64,000 nt of DNA from Enoplolaimus lenunculus (taxonomy: Eukaryota > Nematoda > Enoplea > Enoplida > Thoracostomopsidae), in NCBI GenBank assembly GCA_030248215.1, contig JASANG010001914.1, forward strand, positions 134,001-198,000. The letters are read 5' to 3'. Both the position numbers and the translations under genes were made by a program. The notes beneath the pieces are model-generated. The model saw only the letters and a program-made list of their open reading frames with translations. It was not told where the DNA came from and did not search any database. Shown here piece after piece: positions 1 through 11,403 of the stretch (the first letter of the stretch is position 1; each line of letters begins with the position of its first letter).

Positions 1-156
1 AAATTGCCTGAGCGTGTATTGCCAAAATTTTGATTATACGTGTCCAGCTACTGCATTTGTTTCAGGATTTTGGCATCCTAAATGGTCTGTTTACACCCTT
101 AAATATGATAAAATAACGTTAAAAATGAGTTTTTCGGTAACAAAAATTATTTGCTT

Positions 157-258
157 CCCGGTTCCGGCTCCGGTACCGGCTTCGGTTCAGGTTTCGGTAT
201 TTTTTAATTTTCGGTTCCGGTTCCGTTTCCGATATTTCATAATTTCGGTTGCACCCTG
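157..258 (+). repeat. Right part of a CCGGTT-repeat hAT-type MITE
   Basis: Tandem CGGTTCCGG-like words end in CGGTTGCACCCTG, the same terminal sequence that bounds the complete copy at 28929-29343. The left end is not visible and may lie outside the window or be lost. Confidence 0.6.
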
Positions 259-3200
259 GTGCTTGGTGTGACAAATTAAGCAATTTCCAGCAGTATTCTT
301 TAACTAAAACTCCCACAGAGACTAAGTTTGCTAAGTGCAAAGTTATTCTAAGCTTTGGTACTGACCATCCTCGACTCTCATTCAGCTCATCAGCTGGGAC
401 ATGCGTGGTCGTCAATATTTGAATGCAATAAATTTCGCTGTTGGAAAGTTATCACAAAAAATATTGACAAGGTGCTTTATCTGCAAAAATGTCATACCAA
501 CATAAACCAGCTTAATTGTGAATTTCGCTTCCAATTCACTAAACTTAATACCCCAGCCTGTAAAATCACCATTAACCTCTACATCAGTTATCACTGCAAC
601 AACGTCAGCGCATCAACAAAGCAGACATATTTGCGCAACGTTTCCAAAAGTTTCAGTAAACTATGTCGAATTATTAGCAAACGGTTTCAGCAACTGATTT
701 ACTAAATCAAAAAATGCTAATCATACAACTGCAGAAGGTTGAAACAGAGCAAATTCCGAATTATGCTAAATCAATAGTGTTGTAGAATATCATATCGATG
801 GGGTGTGGATCCAGAACTTTGTGATTGGTGTTGCACGATATAAAAAAACGAAAAAAAAAGCATCGCGAGCGAAGAAGCGATTCAGAAGCCAAACGCAATT
901 TTAGTTAATAAATCTTAACACTGAATGTTTGTTTTGTTCCCTGTTGAGGGGATAAGCTTAGTTTTTGCCACCTTGAACCCCCCAGTGCACGAGTGATGAC
1001 GAGCAATGGCTAAATATGTGTCTCACTCAGTATGAACTATGTTTATATCGAACAAATTGCAATACAAATATTTTCGAGCAGAAATTGCGTAGAAATATGC
1101 TTTATATAAAAACTTTTACTTGCATTCAAAGTTTGGCCTCTAAAGATAGTCGCATATATCTACCAGCTAGACGACAGAGAGAATAACTAAAGCCGCCCGC
1201 CTCTTGCAATTCTTCAGCGCAAGCTAAACACCATTGGTTGAATATCGCTGCGCGCAATATTGCATCTAGAGTACAACCAGCCGTCAATGCAGTCAAAAAT
1301 TGCTAAATGCAAAACGTGCGCAGAATAAATGAACGCAGTTTATAGCAGCGTAAACGAAGAAAGTTTCAAAGTGAAGCACATAGAAGAGAATGAATAAAAC
1401 GGGACGACAAAACTGATATTTTAGTTTTAAAATTGAAGCAATCAAATTTGATGTGGATTTATGGGCGTTACAGACGTAGAACCGAGATATTAAATCCGAC
1501 AAGTCAAATGAGTAGTCAACACGGATTAGTATTGATTAATTTTTATATCGCAAAAGTAAAAATCTAAAAGGTGTAAAACCTTAGTGATTTACTATTAAAA
1601 ATTTGACCCATGTTAGTTACAACGCCATCTCAGTAAGTTTATGCCTAAGTTCAAGCATAAACCTAACCCTAAGCCTAGCCATACGCCTAAACGTAGGCCC
1701 TAATCGTAAGCTTAAGCCCAACTGTATGTGTTTTACAGAGGTATGTTGCTTTCTAGATTTTGTACCACGCAAGAAGATGCAAGTTGCATAATGTTGTCCG
1801 TAAACGCAAGTTGCATACTCTTGTCCATAAACGTTATCAATGATTTTTGATTTTACCAAAAGTATACTGAATTACCAGTGTAGATCATTGTACAAATCTG
1901 GTTCGTTATTTTAGTTACCTTTACTAGTAGGTGAACTAAGGCCATCTGGCACAATTTTAAAATTACAGACACCTTTAACACATTAAAAAATTTTCAAATA
2001 AGACGTTGATGTAATTTAAAAGTATTTACTTTTAATATTATATTTGAGACCAATTTTTTACTAATAATTGCGTTATCGGTATTTTGTTGCGCAAAATGTT
2101 TTATTTTATGATTAAATTACTTACTACTGTTATACAGCATTATGATGTCGGCGGTTGGAGTTTAAGCATGCATTTTTAGGCACACGCGGCCTGGTTGGTG
2201 ATGTACGTCTTGTATGGTATTAATATAATTTGTATACCTCAATTGTAGTGGCACAGAAAAATGACGTTTTGCATTAAAATATCCGTTTTTCGTTTCCATT
2301 ATTTTTACTACGCAGCCTGTTTGATCAGTGACGGATCCGGGATTTTCTGGCAGGTGGCGATCCGAGGTTGGGACATTTATGAAGGTATCCGAGACTACCC
2401 CTCCGACAGATCTGTCCTTGACTGTTTGTACCCTCAGAACTACTGCAGGCTGATGGTGTTCGATACACGATGGATAACTCACCAACGATGAATAACCTTT
2501 CAATATCCAAACAGAGGTGACAGAGCAAGATTGAGCTTTGGCTGCGAAGTTTAGTAGTGTAACACTATGAGTGGTACATCGATGGGGCTATAGGAGATGC
2601 TTCCACGCTGGAACTGGTGAAAAAAAATTGGCATTACTTGAAAAAAGTGGAGATAAATTAGCATTTTCAGAGGAATTGCTAAATACAACCAACCAAACTA
2701 CACATAACACAACGTTAACTTGAACTCTTGGAAAGAAATATAAAGATTATATTGGAAAATCTTATAACATATATGCATTATGCACCAGGGCCTACGATAT
2801 TGTGGCGCACACTCTAGATCATGTGAAATCTGATGGATTTGAAACCAAACAGACTCTATGTCGTTTTCATTCGGTTTTAATAGTAAGATTACATTGTATT
2901 GGATGTTTGGCAGTTCTTGCTTGAAACGAAAATCCAGGCAATGTACACTCCTCAAATAGGCTTAGGCTAACTCTAAGGCTTTGGTTTCGGAAACCGATTA
3001 CCAAACAGTTTACGCCTAAGCCTAAACTTTGACATAAGCCCATATCTAAAAGTCTAAGCCTGAGCCTAACCATAAGGTTGACCGTTCAGTCAAGCCCGAG
3101 CCTATTAAGTCTAAACCTTACCTTTGAATGATTGGAAAGTGTACAAGAGCCGAAATAGGTTCGTTTAAATGTTTTTGGCTAATTTCTGTGCTGTAACGCC

Positions 3201-4097
3201 GTCAATAACCATTTAATCGTCAAAACGCTTCCGGATGTATGCGCAGATAATTTTAAAGACTGACGTGACATTACCATTGGCAACAATTTATCTCGTTGTT
3301 ATCTTAATTTGAGTACACTATACAAAGGTGTATATAAACAATATTGGTGCGGTGATATTCGTGTCTAAATTCAAAACGAACATTTTTCAGTCGTTAATGG
3401 ACGTCTTCCAAAAACAACCCGGAGCACAGAATTGTGACTAGAATAATAATGACCCTTTGGTTTTAAGCTTTTGATATATCGAAGGTAATTTCTGCGAATT
3501 ATATATGCCTGCGGCGTGCGTGAAGTGATTGCAAACATATGAAATTTTGATGGTTTGATTAATGGGTACGGTTAGCCTAATTTATGGTTTGTGATGTGAA
3601 ATCTCAGATATCTTGCTAATTTCGAAGAATTTTCAATGGAAAAAGTGATAGCGAAAAACGTTCGCTAACGAAGCGACCAAAAAACCAACCACAATTTTAG
3701 TAATAATAACACAAGGTTTTGGCTTTTTATCCTTGTTCGTGGAATCTCAACTTGAGTAGCACCTTTCATTTATAGATAGTGAGGTTTTTAATATACATTA
3801 TCAATATCGATAAGGTTGCATAGTCATTGTTAAAGTACGATAAGTTTGGCATTGCTAAGATTTTACAAATCAAATAATAATTTGCTTTCGTTCTAAAGTA
3901 TCACTTGGTTTTATCTTAGATTCTGATACTAAGTTAGTAGATATACCAATCTTGTTATGGTTATATACAACGCAGTTTGAGGAACGGGTCAAAAATAGTC
4001 GAGATCTTTTAAAATGTTTTCTACTGTATTGCTACCGCATGTAGTACTTATCAATTATTCGACGCAGCTTGCGCAAAAGTTTTGCGATCGGACAATG
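259..4097. other. AT-rich non-coding DNA with degenerate TTAGGC-like tracts
   Basis: No gene is supported. Degenerate CCTAAGC/TTAGGC-like tracts lie at about 1641-1720 and 2955-3118. GCGAGCGAAG-type dispersed repeat pieces lie near 860-905 and 3650-3705. Short open frames here have no recognisable protein wording. Confidence 0.5.
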
Positions 4098-4260
4098 AGC
4101 CCATGTATAGAACAGGGCCGGAACCGTAGTATAAGCATATTCCTAAACCTAAACCTTAAAGAATAAGCGTAAGCGTACGCAAAAAATTGGTCCAAAGCTT
4201 TTAACTGACTCTATTATAGCCAATCCATAAAACGATCCGGCCCTGTTCTATACATGGGAC
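4098..4260. mobile_element. hAT-type MITE with TTAGGC-like core, copy 1
   Basis: Terminal inverted repeats begin AGCCCATGTATAGAACAGGG and end in its complement. The core holds CCTAAACCTAAACC-like words. The 8-bp target duplication GGACAATG flanks it at 4090-4097 and 4261-4268, as expected for the hAT superfamily. It is too short to encode a transposase. Confidence 0.75.
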
Positions 4261-4983
4261 GGACAATGGATACGCCAAATATTGTCGAATATATCATTAG
4301 TCGCTCTGCAACGATTAGAAATAGCTCCAAATGAATTATTTGGAGATAACTTGGAATCAGTGGTCTAATTGTAAAGGATTAGCGGACCGAAAAAAATAAT
4401 TTTTCAAAAATTCAAATTTATGTATGGGTTGATCACGAGAGGTCATCATAAGGTACTCAAATATGCAAAAAAATTTCAAAAACTATTTTGGAGGGAACGC
4501 CACTCGAGATGGAAAATAATCGAAACGACGCGCTGTCTCAATCTGGCGTCTATGCTCTTGAGCTGTTCAAATTAATCGTTAACAAGAGTTATCACTTGAG
4601 TATTCCATACAACAGACTCCACAACTACGTGTAGCCAAATTTACTTACTAGTTTCAACGCTTGAACTGCTATTCAGCTTGAATGTACGATATTTTAAAGT
4701 TGTTACTGTATGACTGCTTGAGACGTAATTGTTGAAAAATGGTAAAGAAAAACTCATTCAATTATAGCACAAGACCATGCGGTTGTTTAGTCAATCATGC
4801 ATTTTATTATTTTTAACAAAATAAAACTTTGCCATGGCGCCCCTGGTATGTTTATGTTGATTTTTTCTGTAACGCATGGCCAAACAAAATATCGCCAAGT
4901 AGGTTTACTACTGTTTCTACGCACTGGATTTCAACGCTGCGCCCCATACTGCGTCTATTTATCAAATTAATTTCCGTTTCAAT

Positions 4984-5234
4984 TTAAGTGGTGTAGGTGT
5001 TCGGTTTGTAGTGGCATAATCGAGTCTGAAACAAGCAAATACTAAAGAAGATGTAGTTGACGCAGTCAAACTCACACGCTGGGGGAGAGGGAGAGCATAT
5101 AGTAGTTATGTTTCTACCCCAAAGCTGGTTATGCCGTATTGTAAGTCGCAGTGTGCTTATCGAGTGAAAATATAATGTATAATGAGCTATTTCATTGGGT
5201 ATTTCTAGTTTCCCAAGATGACGTTCGCCCAAAA
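4984..5234. other. Non-coding stretch, nothing recognised
   Basis: Ordinary AT-rich sequence lies between the first hAT-type MITE and the first mariner-type MITE. No splice-bounded or conserved coding segment was found. Confidence 0.4.
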
Positions 5235-5243
5235 AGTCGTACA

Positions 5244-5536
5244 GTTCTGTAAGGTTGTACTTAAGAATATACTTTCAAAACAAAGTATGCTTTAAAGTTT
5301 CGAACTCAAACTGTATTTAGTGTTTCGAACTCAAACTGTATTTATTGTTGGAGTAATTTATTCACTACAATTTGGGATAATTGACATTTATTGACTCTAA
5401 TTAGGATTTCGAGGGTTTAGAGATTCTATATCAGTTTTCGGACTTTTATTAGGAATATCGACTTTTATTGATTGGAACCCAAAATGGTGATCCCCTTCTT
5501 ATTACCCCTTCTTTTTCTGGTCACTACAGCAGTGTA
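5244..5536 (-). mobile_element. Mariner-type TA-flanked MITE, degraded copy
   Basis: Shares internal words with the complete copies (CTTTAAAGTTTCGAACTC, ATAATTGACATTTATTGACTC) and ends in TGGTCACTACAGCAGTGTA. The left end is missing, and a 28-bp internal segment appears twice (about 5297-5350). Confidence 0.6.
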
Positions 5537-6232
5537 TACAATTGGGAACACTGATTTGTTGAAAGTTACTGAAATATTCATAATTATATCGCTTTGTTTT
5601 ATCAGGAACCAAAATGCAAATACCGCACTCTTTGGCTAGGGCACACAGATGTAAACGACTTTAAAGGCTAAATGTCAAGCCTTGAACGTATCAACAACCG
5701 CGCTTCCCTTATTAAATCTCGGTAAGTACCTACAAATCCAACCACATTTAATATTAAAAATTTTAATTTAATTACGACTGTTTAAGGTAAAAAACGGATA
5801 AAACTTTGAAGTTATAATTGCACTTGTGAAATATCCAATTGTTAAACAATGACTTGCTCTAAGCTCTTTATCTTGTCGAAATCTCTGCTTCCAATAAACA
5901 TCATAAATACGTCGGTTTTATATTCAAATTGAACCAATGAATAACAAAATTTTCTTAAATCGTGCCAGCAACGCGCAGCGCACCAATTATTTTTCTAGGT
6001 TGCGTGTGTGAGACAAAATACACCTGCCCGGTTACTGTGGTGTACACAAGTGTGAAATTAATATTTTTCTTAATTTCCAGCCATATCTGAACGAGTTGAT
6101 TAATTTGAGTTGCGCAATACATTTCAGTTACGCACGTTAGATTTGTCTCTAAGACGCAAGTTCGTAGCTTTGTTCTTATGTGCGTATTGCGGCCTGTGGC
6201 ACAAGAGAGTAGAGCACATCTCTAAGCGAGGC
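5537..6232. other. AT-rich non-coding DNA
   Basis: No gene is supported. A short ATG-led stretch at 5672-5721 followed by GTAAGT has a donor-like end but no homology I recognise. Confidence 0.35.
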
Positions 6233-6482
6233 GCTATACTTGTCGTACGGCACCGGAAGACGCCCTGCAATGCCGAATGATGCCGGATGACATTAAAATA
6301 TTAATCAAAAAGTATAGCACCACTTTAATTGTGGGGCTATACTTGTCATACACCGCCGTACAATTAAAAAATTTGTTTACAAATTATTATGCGGTGTCAT
6401 GCGGCAATTAATGTTCGCTGCCGTCAGCACAGAGCAATGCCGTACGACGCCTGACAGCATTAAAATAGACAAAAAGTATAGC
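6233..6482. mobile_element. Two tandem GC-rich GCTATACTT-ended elements
   Basis: Two short elements (6233-6318 and 6336-6482) each start GCTATACTT and end AAGTATAGC. Their interiors hold CCGTACGGC and GATGCCGGATGAC words related to the large 21-bp minisatellite at 9104-10376. They are non-coding and resemble MITEs. Confidence 0.5.
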
Positions 6483-7039
6483 GTCCCTGTCGGAGCTACG
6501 GAATCTGGACTCGCCTAGGAATTTAACAGAAAGTGCTCTATCTTGTAGATGTCGATAAGCTGAGGTCAACGGCACCGTTTTCATGGCTGCATGACCAACG
6601 GTTTATAAATTATGGTCCTCGAAATTATAGTGTAAAGACGCACAAATGGAAGCGAAAGTATCTTTCACGAACATATTCGTAAAGTATAAGCTTTACCAAG
6701 TATATTCGTTAAACAAATTTGGTCGGCGTTTGTACATGTCATATATTAAAAAGTTCATATTTAAAGTGTCATAACTGTGGAACCGAGGGTCATGAAGCCC
6801 TAAAACTGGCTCCGCAGAACTGAGCGTGTAGAAATCTATAAAATAAACCATTTTTTATTAAATTCGTGGGTCTATATTTCGTACTACTGCTGCGTCACTA
6901 ATGGTCTTCGTCCAGTTGAAGGGAATGAACAAAAATTTATAACACGATTAGCAAAGTACTGCTCGATAGCACAACATGGTTGTTTGAAAATGCCATTTTT
7001 GAAGCAAAATTTACTTGTATCCGGTTTGTGTAACAATAT

Positions 7040-7909
7040 TTAACCAGTCGTAATGGGACTACATTTATTGAGCGAAGCTCGAACACACGTAAGCAATTAA
7101 GGTAATATGCAAATCAGTTATTAGCTAACTATTCATTTATCGGTTTTGGAGGTTTGTAAGCAATTTCCTCAGATTCCTCGCACCCAAAAACCCTTCAGCC
7201 ACCCTATAATTTTTGGAATAACTTAAAAAGTCCTAATTTTGTCTTGTCAATTAAGCTAATATGCAAATTAACTATTAGCTAACTATCCAATTATCGGTGT
7301 TGGAGGTTGGTAAACAATTTATTCAGATTCCTCGCACCCAAAAACCTTCAGTGAACCCTAAAAATTATTGAAATATCCATGCACCTAAAAACCCTTTAGT
7401 TCTGAAATTATATTGCTTTTAACCTTAATCATTAGTGAAATATTGTAAAAAGTCCTAATTTAGGCTTATAACCTATACTAATATGCAAATTATCTATTAG
7501 CTAACTCCTCAATCATCGGTTTTGGAGGCTTGTAAACAGTGTACGCAGATTCCTCGCACCCAAAAACCCTTTAATGCTAAAATTAGATTGCTAGTGAAAT
7601 ATTATGGAAAGTCCTAATTTAGGCTTAATTAATTATGCAAATTAGCCTGTAGCTACTAAACAGCTTGCAATTTTAAAACCCCAATGCGTGGTTAACACCC
7701 CAGGATAATTGGCTTTCAAACAAAAAAGTTTATCAAAATCGGTTCAGCCGTTCCTGAGATTCTTTTCGGACGGACAGACGGACAGACGGACAGACGGACA
7801 GACGGGCAGACGGACGGACGGACATCCACCTTTCGACCCCCAAGTACAAAACATAAAACGCTTCGCGAAACTCCGAGCTTCGCTCGGAGTTTCGCTTCGC
7901 TCAATAAAT
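7040..7909 (+). mobile_element. Approximately 0.87-kb non-autonomous element with GACG tail and terminal hairpin, copy 1
   Basis: Same layout as 21677-22482. It begins near ACCAGTCG, with ATTTATTGAGCGAAGCT close by, then three diverged tandem units (about 7105, 7262, 7480) containing ATATGCAAATTA and CAGATTCCTCGCACCC. A stretch AAAATCGGTTCAGCCGTTCC and a GGACAGAC microsatellite follow, then a hairpin at 7866-7894 and TCGCTCAATAAAT, which complements the start. The ATCGGTTCAGCCGTT-plus-GACG tail resembles RTE-type retrotransposon ends in many invertebrates; classification is open. No protein is encoded. Confidence 0.6.
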
Positions 7910-8606
7910 AAATTGCAGTACTTTTTACCAACGGCTACAGCACGTGAGATTTCACTGATCTAACATTTGACACCGCGACGTTAAGCCATTAATTTTGTTG
8001 AAATATAAAACTTAAAAATCAATATTCGTATAAGAGTCTGCTCTCGCGCTGAGATTAATGCTTAAATAGTTCTTAGAACTATTTCGAAACGAAACAATGT
8101 CTATTGCAAAGTTTTTGAAAAGGTGAAAGTTTCGTTGACTTTCTGATAATCCGATTGTTTTGACTTGTGCGAAATTTTGAGTTACCACTTATCATTTGCA
8201 TATACGAGAATTACAGTACACCAGCTAAACTGCGATAGTAGGATGCTTTTCGTTTTAGAAATTTGTTTGAATCATTTTTTTTAAAACGAGTTGATTTGAA
8301 ATTGCATTTGCGTTCGTTTATTGCCATAAAACCGACCAACCTGCAAGACACAGCTTAACTTTTTAATATTTTGAACTAATAAAGTAGTTTTGCAAAAGAA
8401 AATTTTCAACCAAATTAATAAAATTGGATAACATTTTTACTGAAATTCCTTTCGACGTCAGTTAGCTGTGCCAAACTTTCTGACAATGACTAAATATGTT
8501 TTGCCCTAGAAACGCGACGCACCATAAAATGTACTGAGAGGTTTGTTGGGCTTAGCTTGAAGCGTCAGATGCATTTGAGACGTTTAGAAGAACTGGACAT
8601 TCGCAG

Positions 8607-8666
8607 AACAACGACAACAACAATAATAATAAAAACAACATCAACATCATCATCATCATCATCATT

Positions 8667-8699
<33 letters not shown>

Positions 8700-8742
8700 A
8701 ATAATAATAATAATATTAATAAGGTTAATAATAATGATAATA
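8607..8742 (+). repeat. Compound trinucleotide microsatellite (AAC/ATC/AAT)
   Basis: A run of ACA, ATC, then ACA and AAT triplets. Long Thr/Ser/Ile or Leu/Met open frames across it are artefacts of the repeat. It is immediately followed by a mariner-type MITE. Confidence 0.85.
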
Positions 8743-9021
8743 ATACTGTAATGACACGAAGAGTGGGTAATAAGAGGGGGTGCCCATTTTGAGTTCCAGT
8801 CAATAGTAGTCTTTTAGCAAGGTATAATCTTGAACCATCGCTCGAGATTTGGATACAAGACAAACGTTTAATTCAAAGGATAGTTGCAAAACCGGATATT
8901 TATCATTAACGAAGGGAGGTGGAGGACTTGTTAAAAAATAATAGTTCGTAACCGAAACAGGGGTACCCACTGGAGAAGCTAAAAAATATCAGTCACCCCC
9001 TTTTATCGTGTCACTACTGTA
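8743..9021 (+). mobile_element. Mariner-type TA-flanked MITE, internally deleted
   Basis: Ends are TACTGTAATGACACG on the left and GTGTCACTACTGTA on the right. The interior shares TTTAATTCAAAGGATAGTTG and ACCGGATATTTATC with the other copies but lacks the middle part. Confidence 0.7.
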
Positions 9022-9103
9022 ATAACATTCATTCACTGATGTCAGAGTATTAAAGGATAGCGCTCGTACGGGTTACGCAAATTACTCATGTACCATTCCG
9101 TAT

Positions 9104-10376
9104 GGTGACGGACTACAACGCGCGGCGCCGTACGGTTGACCGACGGCGCCGTACGGGTGACGAACGGCGCCGTACGGGTGACGAACGGCGCCGTACGGGG
9201 GACGAACGTCGCCGTACGGGTGACGAACGGCGCCGTACGGGTGACGAACGGCGCCGTACGGGGGACGAACGGCGCCGTACGGGTGATGAACGGCGCCGTA
9301 CGCGTGATGAACGGCGCCGTACGGGGGACGAACGGCGCCGTACGGGTGATGAACGGCGCCGTACGCGTGATGAACGGCGCCGTACGAGTGGACAGAGCCG
9401 TACGGTTAACGGACGGCGCAGTACGGATGGCGGACGGTTCCGTACGGATGACGGACGGCACCATACGGATGACGGACGGCACCGTGCGGATGACGGACGG
9501 CACCGTGCGGATGACGGACGGCACCGTGCGGATGACGGACGGCACCGTGCGGATGACGGACGGCGCAGTACGGATGGCGGACGGTTCCGTACGGATGACG
9601 GACGGCACCATACGGATGACGGACGGCATCGTACGGATGACGGACGGCACCGTACGGATGACGGACGGCGCCATACGGATGACGGACGGCACCGTACGGA
9701 TGACGGACGGCAGCGTACGGAGGACGGACGGCTCCGTACGGATGACGGACGGCGCCATACGGATGACGGACGGCATCGTACGGATGACGGACGGCGCCAT
9801 ACGGATGACGGACGGCACCGTACGGATGACGGACGGCACCGTACGGATGACGGACGGCACCGTACGGATGACGGACGGCGCAGTACGGATGGCGGACGGT
9901 TCCGTACGGATGACGGACGGCACCGTACGGATGACGGACGGCACCGTACGGATGACGGACGGCACCGTACGGATGACGGACGGCACTGTACGGATGACGG
10001 ACGGTACCGTACGGATGACGGACGGCACCGAACGGATGACGGACGGCACCGTATGGATGACGGACGGCACCGTACCGATGACGGACGGCACCGTACGGAT
10101 GACGGACGGCACCGTACGGATGACGGACGGCACCGTACGGATGACGGACGGCACCGTACGGATGACGGACGGCACCGTACGGATGACGGACGGCACCATA
10201 CGGATGACGGACGGCCCCGTACGGATGACGGACGGCACCGTATGGATGACGGACGGCACCGTACGGATGACGGACGGCACTGTACGGATGACGGACGGCA
10301 CTGTACGGATGACGGACGGCACTGTACGGATGACGGACGGCACTGTACGGATGACGGACGGCACCGTACGGATGTA
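9104..10376 (+). repeat. 21-bp minisatellite, about 60 copies
   Basis: The consensus unit is GACGGACGGCACCGTACGGA plus one base (21 bp). The left third uses variants with GGCGCCGTACGGGTGACGAA; the right two thirds use the GGCACCGTACGGATGACGGA type. Because 21 is divisible by 3 and the unit lacks stops, several frames stay open for over 400 codons on both strands, as heptapeptide repeats such as IRTVPSV. These are not credible proteins. The array is strongly GC-rich against AT-rich flanks. Unit words match the small GCTATACTT-ended elements, which suggests one expanded (inference). Confidence 0.95.
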
Positions 10377-11185
10377 GTTCTGAAAGATTACACAGAAGTA
10401 GAGCATATTAAATTCGCTAACGGGATTATTTTCGATGCTAACCATTTGCAGGTTTAAATGACACAAACATATCACCAACTGATGATAGGTGTTACACACA
10501 TTTGGAAATCCGTACACTGTTTTGAAGCTTAGTACAATATATAGCTTATATGTTTTGCAAATTATCGAGTTATCGTATCATTATTAAATGCAAGAGCAGC
10601 GTTGCCGGTAAGTAGTAGTTTCGGTCTCAGAATCAGTACGGCGTCCAAGAATATCGGTAGAATAGCGGCCTTGAATAGAACTATATAGGCTTGTTTTGAA
10701 ATGAAGGCAAACAAAATTAATGTTGTGACGCTAAACTTTTTCTGTTTTATGTATTAACATTTAAATTTTGTGTGAAACTACATAGTCGTAGACATATGGG
10801 GATTCCGCTCCTTTCAATAATAGCGAAGTTTGCGGTTTAACTGCACACCGAAATTTCGGAATCCACACGTTAACGGTTCGTTTGCCTGGATTGGGGCTCG
10901 AGTACCACAGGGTGACTCTGTTATACACCATAAATGAAAATTTTAACTGTGTAATTCAAACAAATCGATGCCCCCAATAACTAAATAAATAAATGGATCT
11001 TACGTCGTCGAACCATACAACACCCCAACTATTAATTTTGGCGTTTAAACATGAATTTTTAGCAACAAAAACTATTAGTTTCAGCATTAGCTTCGCTATT
11101 TCAGACTAAAATTTGAACGATTTATTTATTGATGCACTATCAATACAGTATAAAATTTAGTATAATATGTACATAGAAATTGAAC
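10377..11185. other. AT-rich non-coding DNA
   Basis: Nothing recognised between the minisatellite and the next MITE. Confidence 0.4.
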
Positions 11186-11395
11186 AGCCCTTGTGTACAA
11201 CAGGGACGGATCGTTTTCCGGAATGGCTGTAATAGAGTCAGTTTAGGCTTTAAACTAAATTTTTTGTTTAGGCTTAGGCTTAGGCTTAGGCCTAGGCTTA
11301 GGCTTAGGAATAGGCTCATTTTTACGCTTGGGCTTAGGCTTCGGCTTAGAAATATGCTTTATACTACTGTTCCGGGCCTGTTCTATGCATGGGCT
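11186..11395. mobile_element. hAT-type MITE with TTAGGC array, copy 2
   Basis: Starts AGCCCTTGTGTACAACAGGG and ends GGCCTGTTCTATGCATGGGCT. Target duplication AATTGAAC lies at 11178-11185 and 11396-11403. The core has the clearest TTAGGC tandem array in the window (about 11270-11345, several perfect units). Confidence 0.8.
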
Positions 11396-11403
11396 AATTG
11401 AAC

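Noticed and set aside
8552-8863. Leu-rich or Thr/Ser-rich protein
   Set aside because: It is a trinucleotide microsatellite read through in two directions.
9042-10517. Open frames of 400-490 codons on both strands
   Set aside because: They are produced by a 21-bp stop-free tandem repeat. Several frames are equally open and the translation is a simple heptad repeat.
11270-11345. True telomere or chromosome end
   Set aside because: The TTAGGC repeats are short, degenerate and enclosed by transposon ends with an 8-bp duplication, far from any end.
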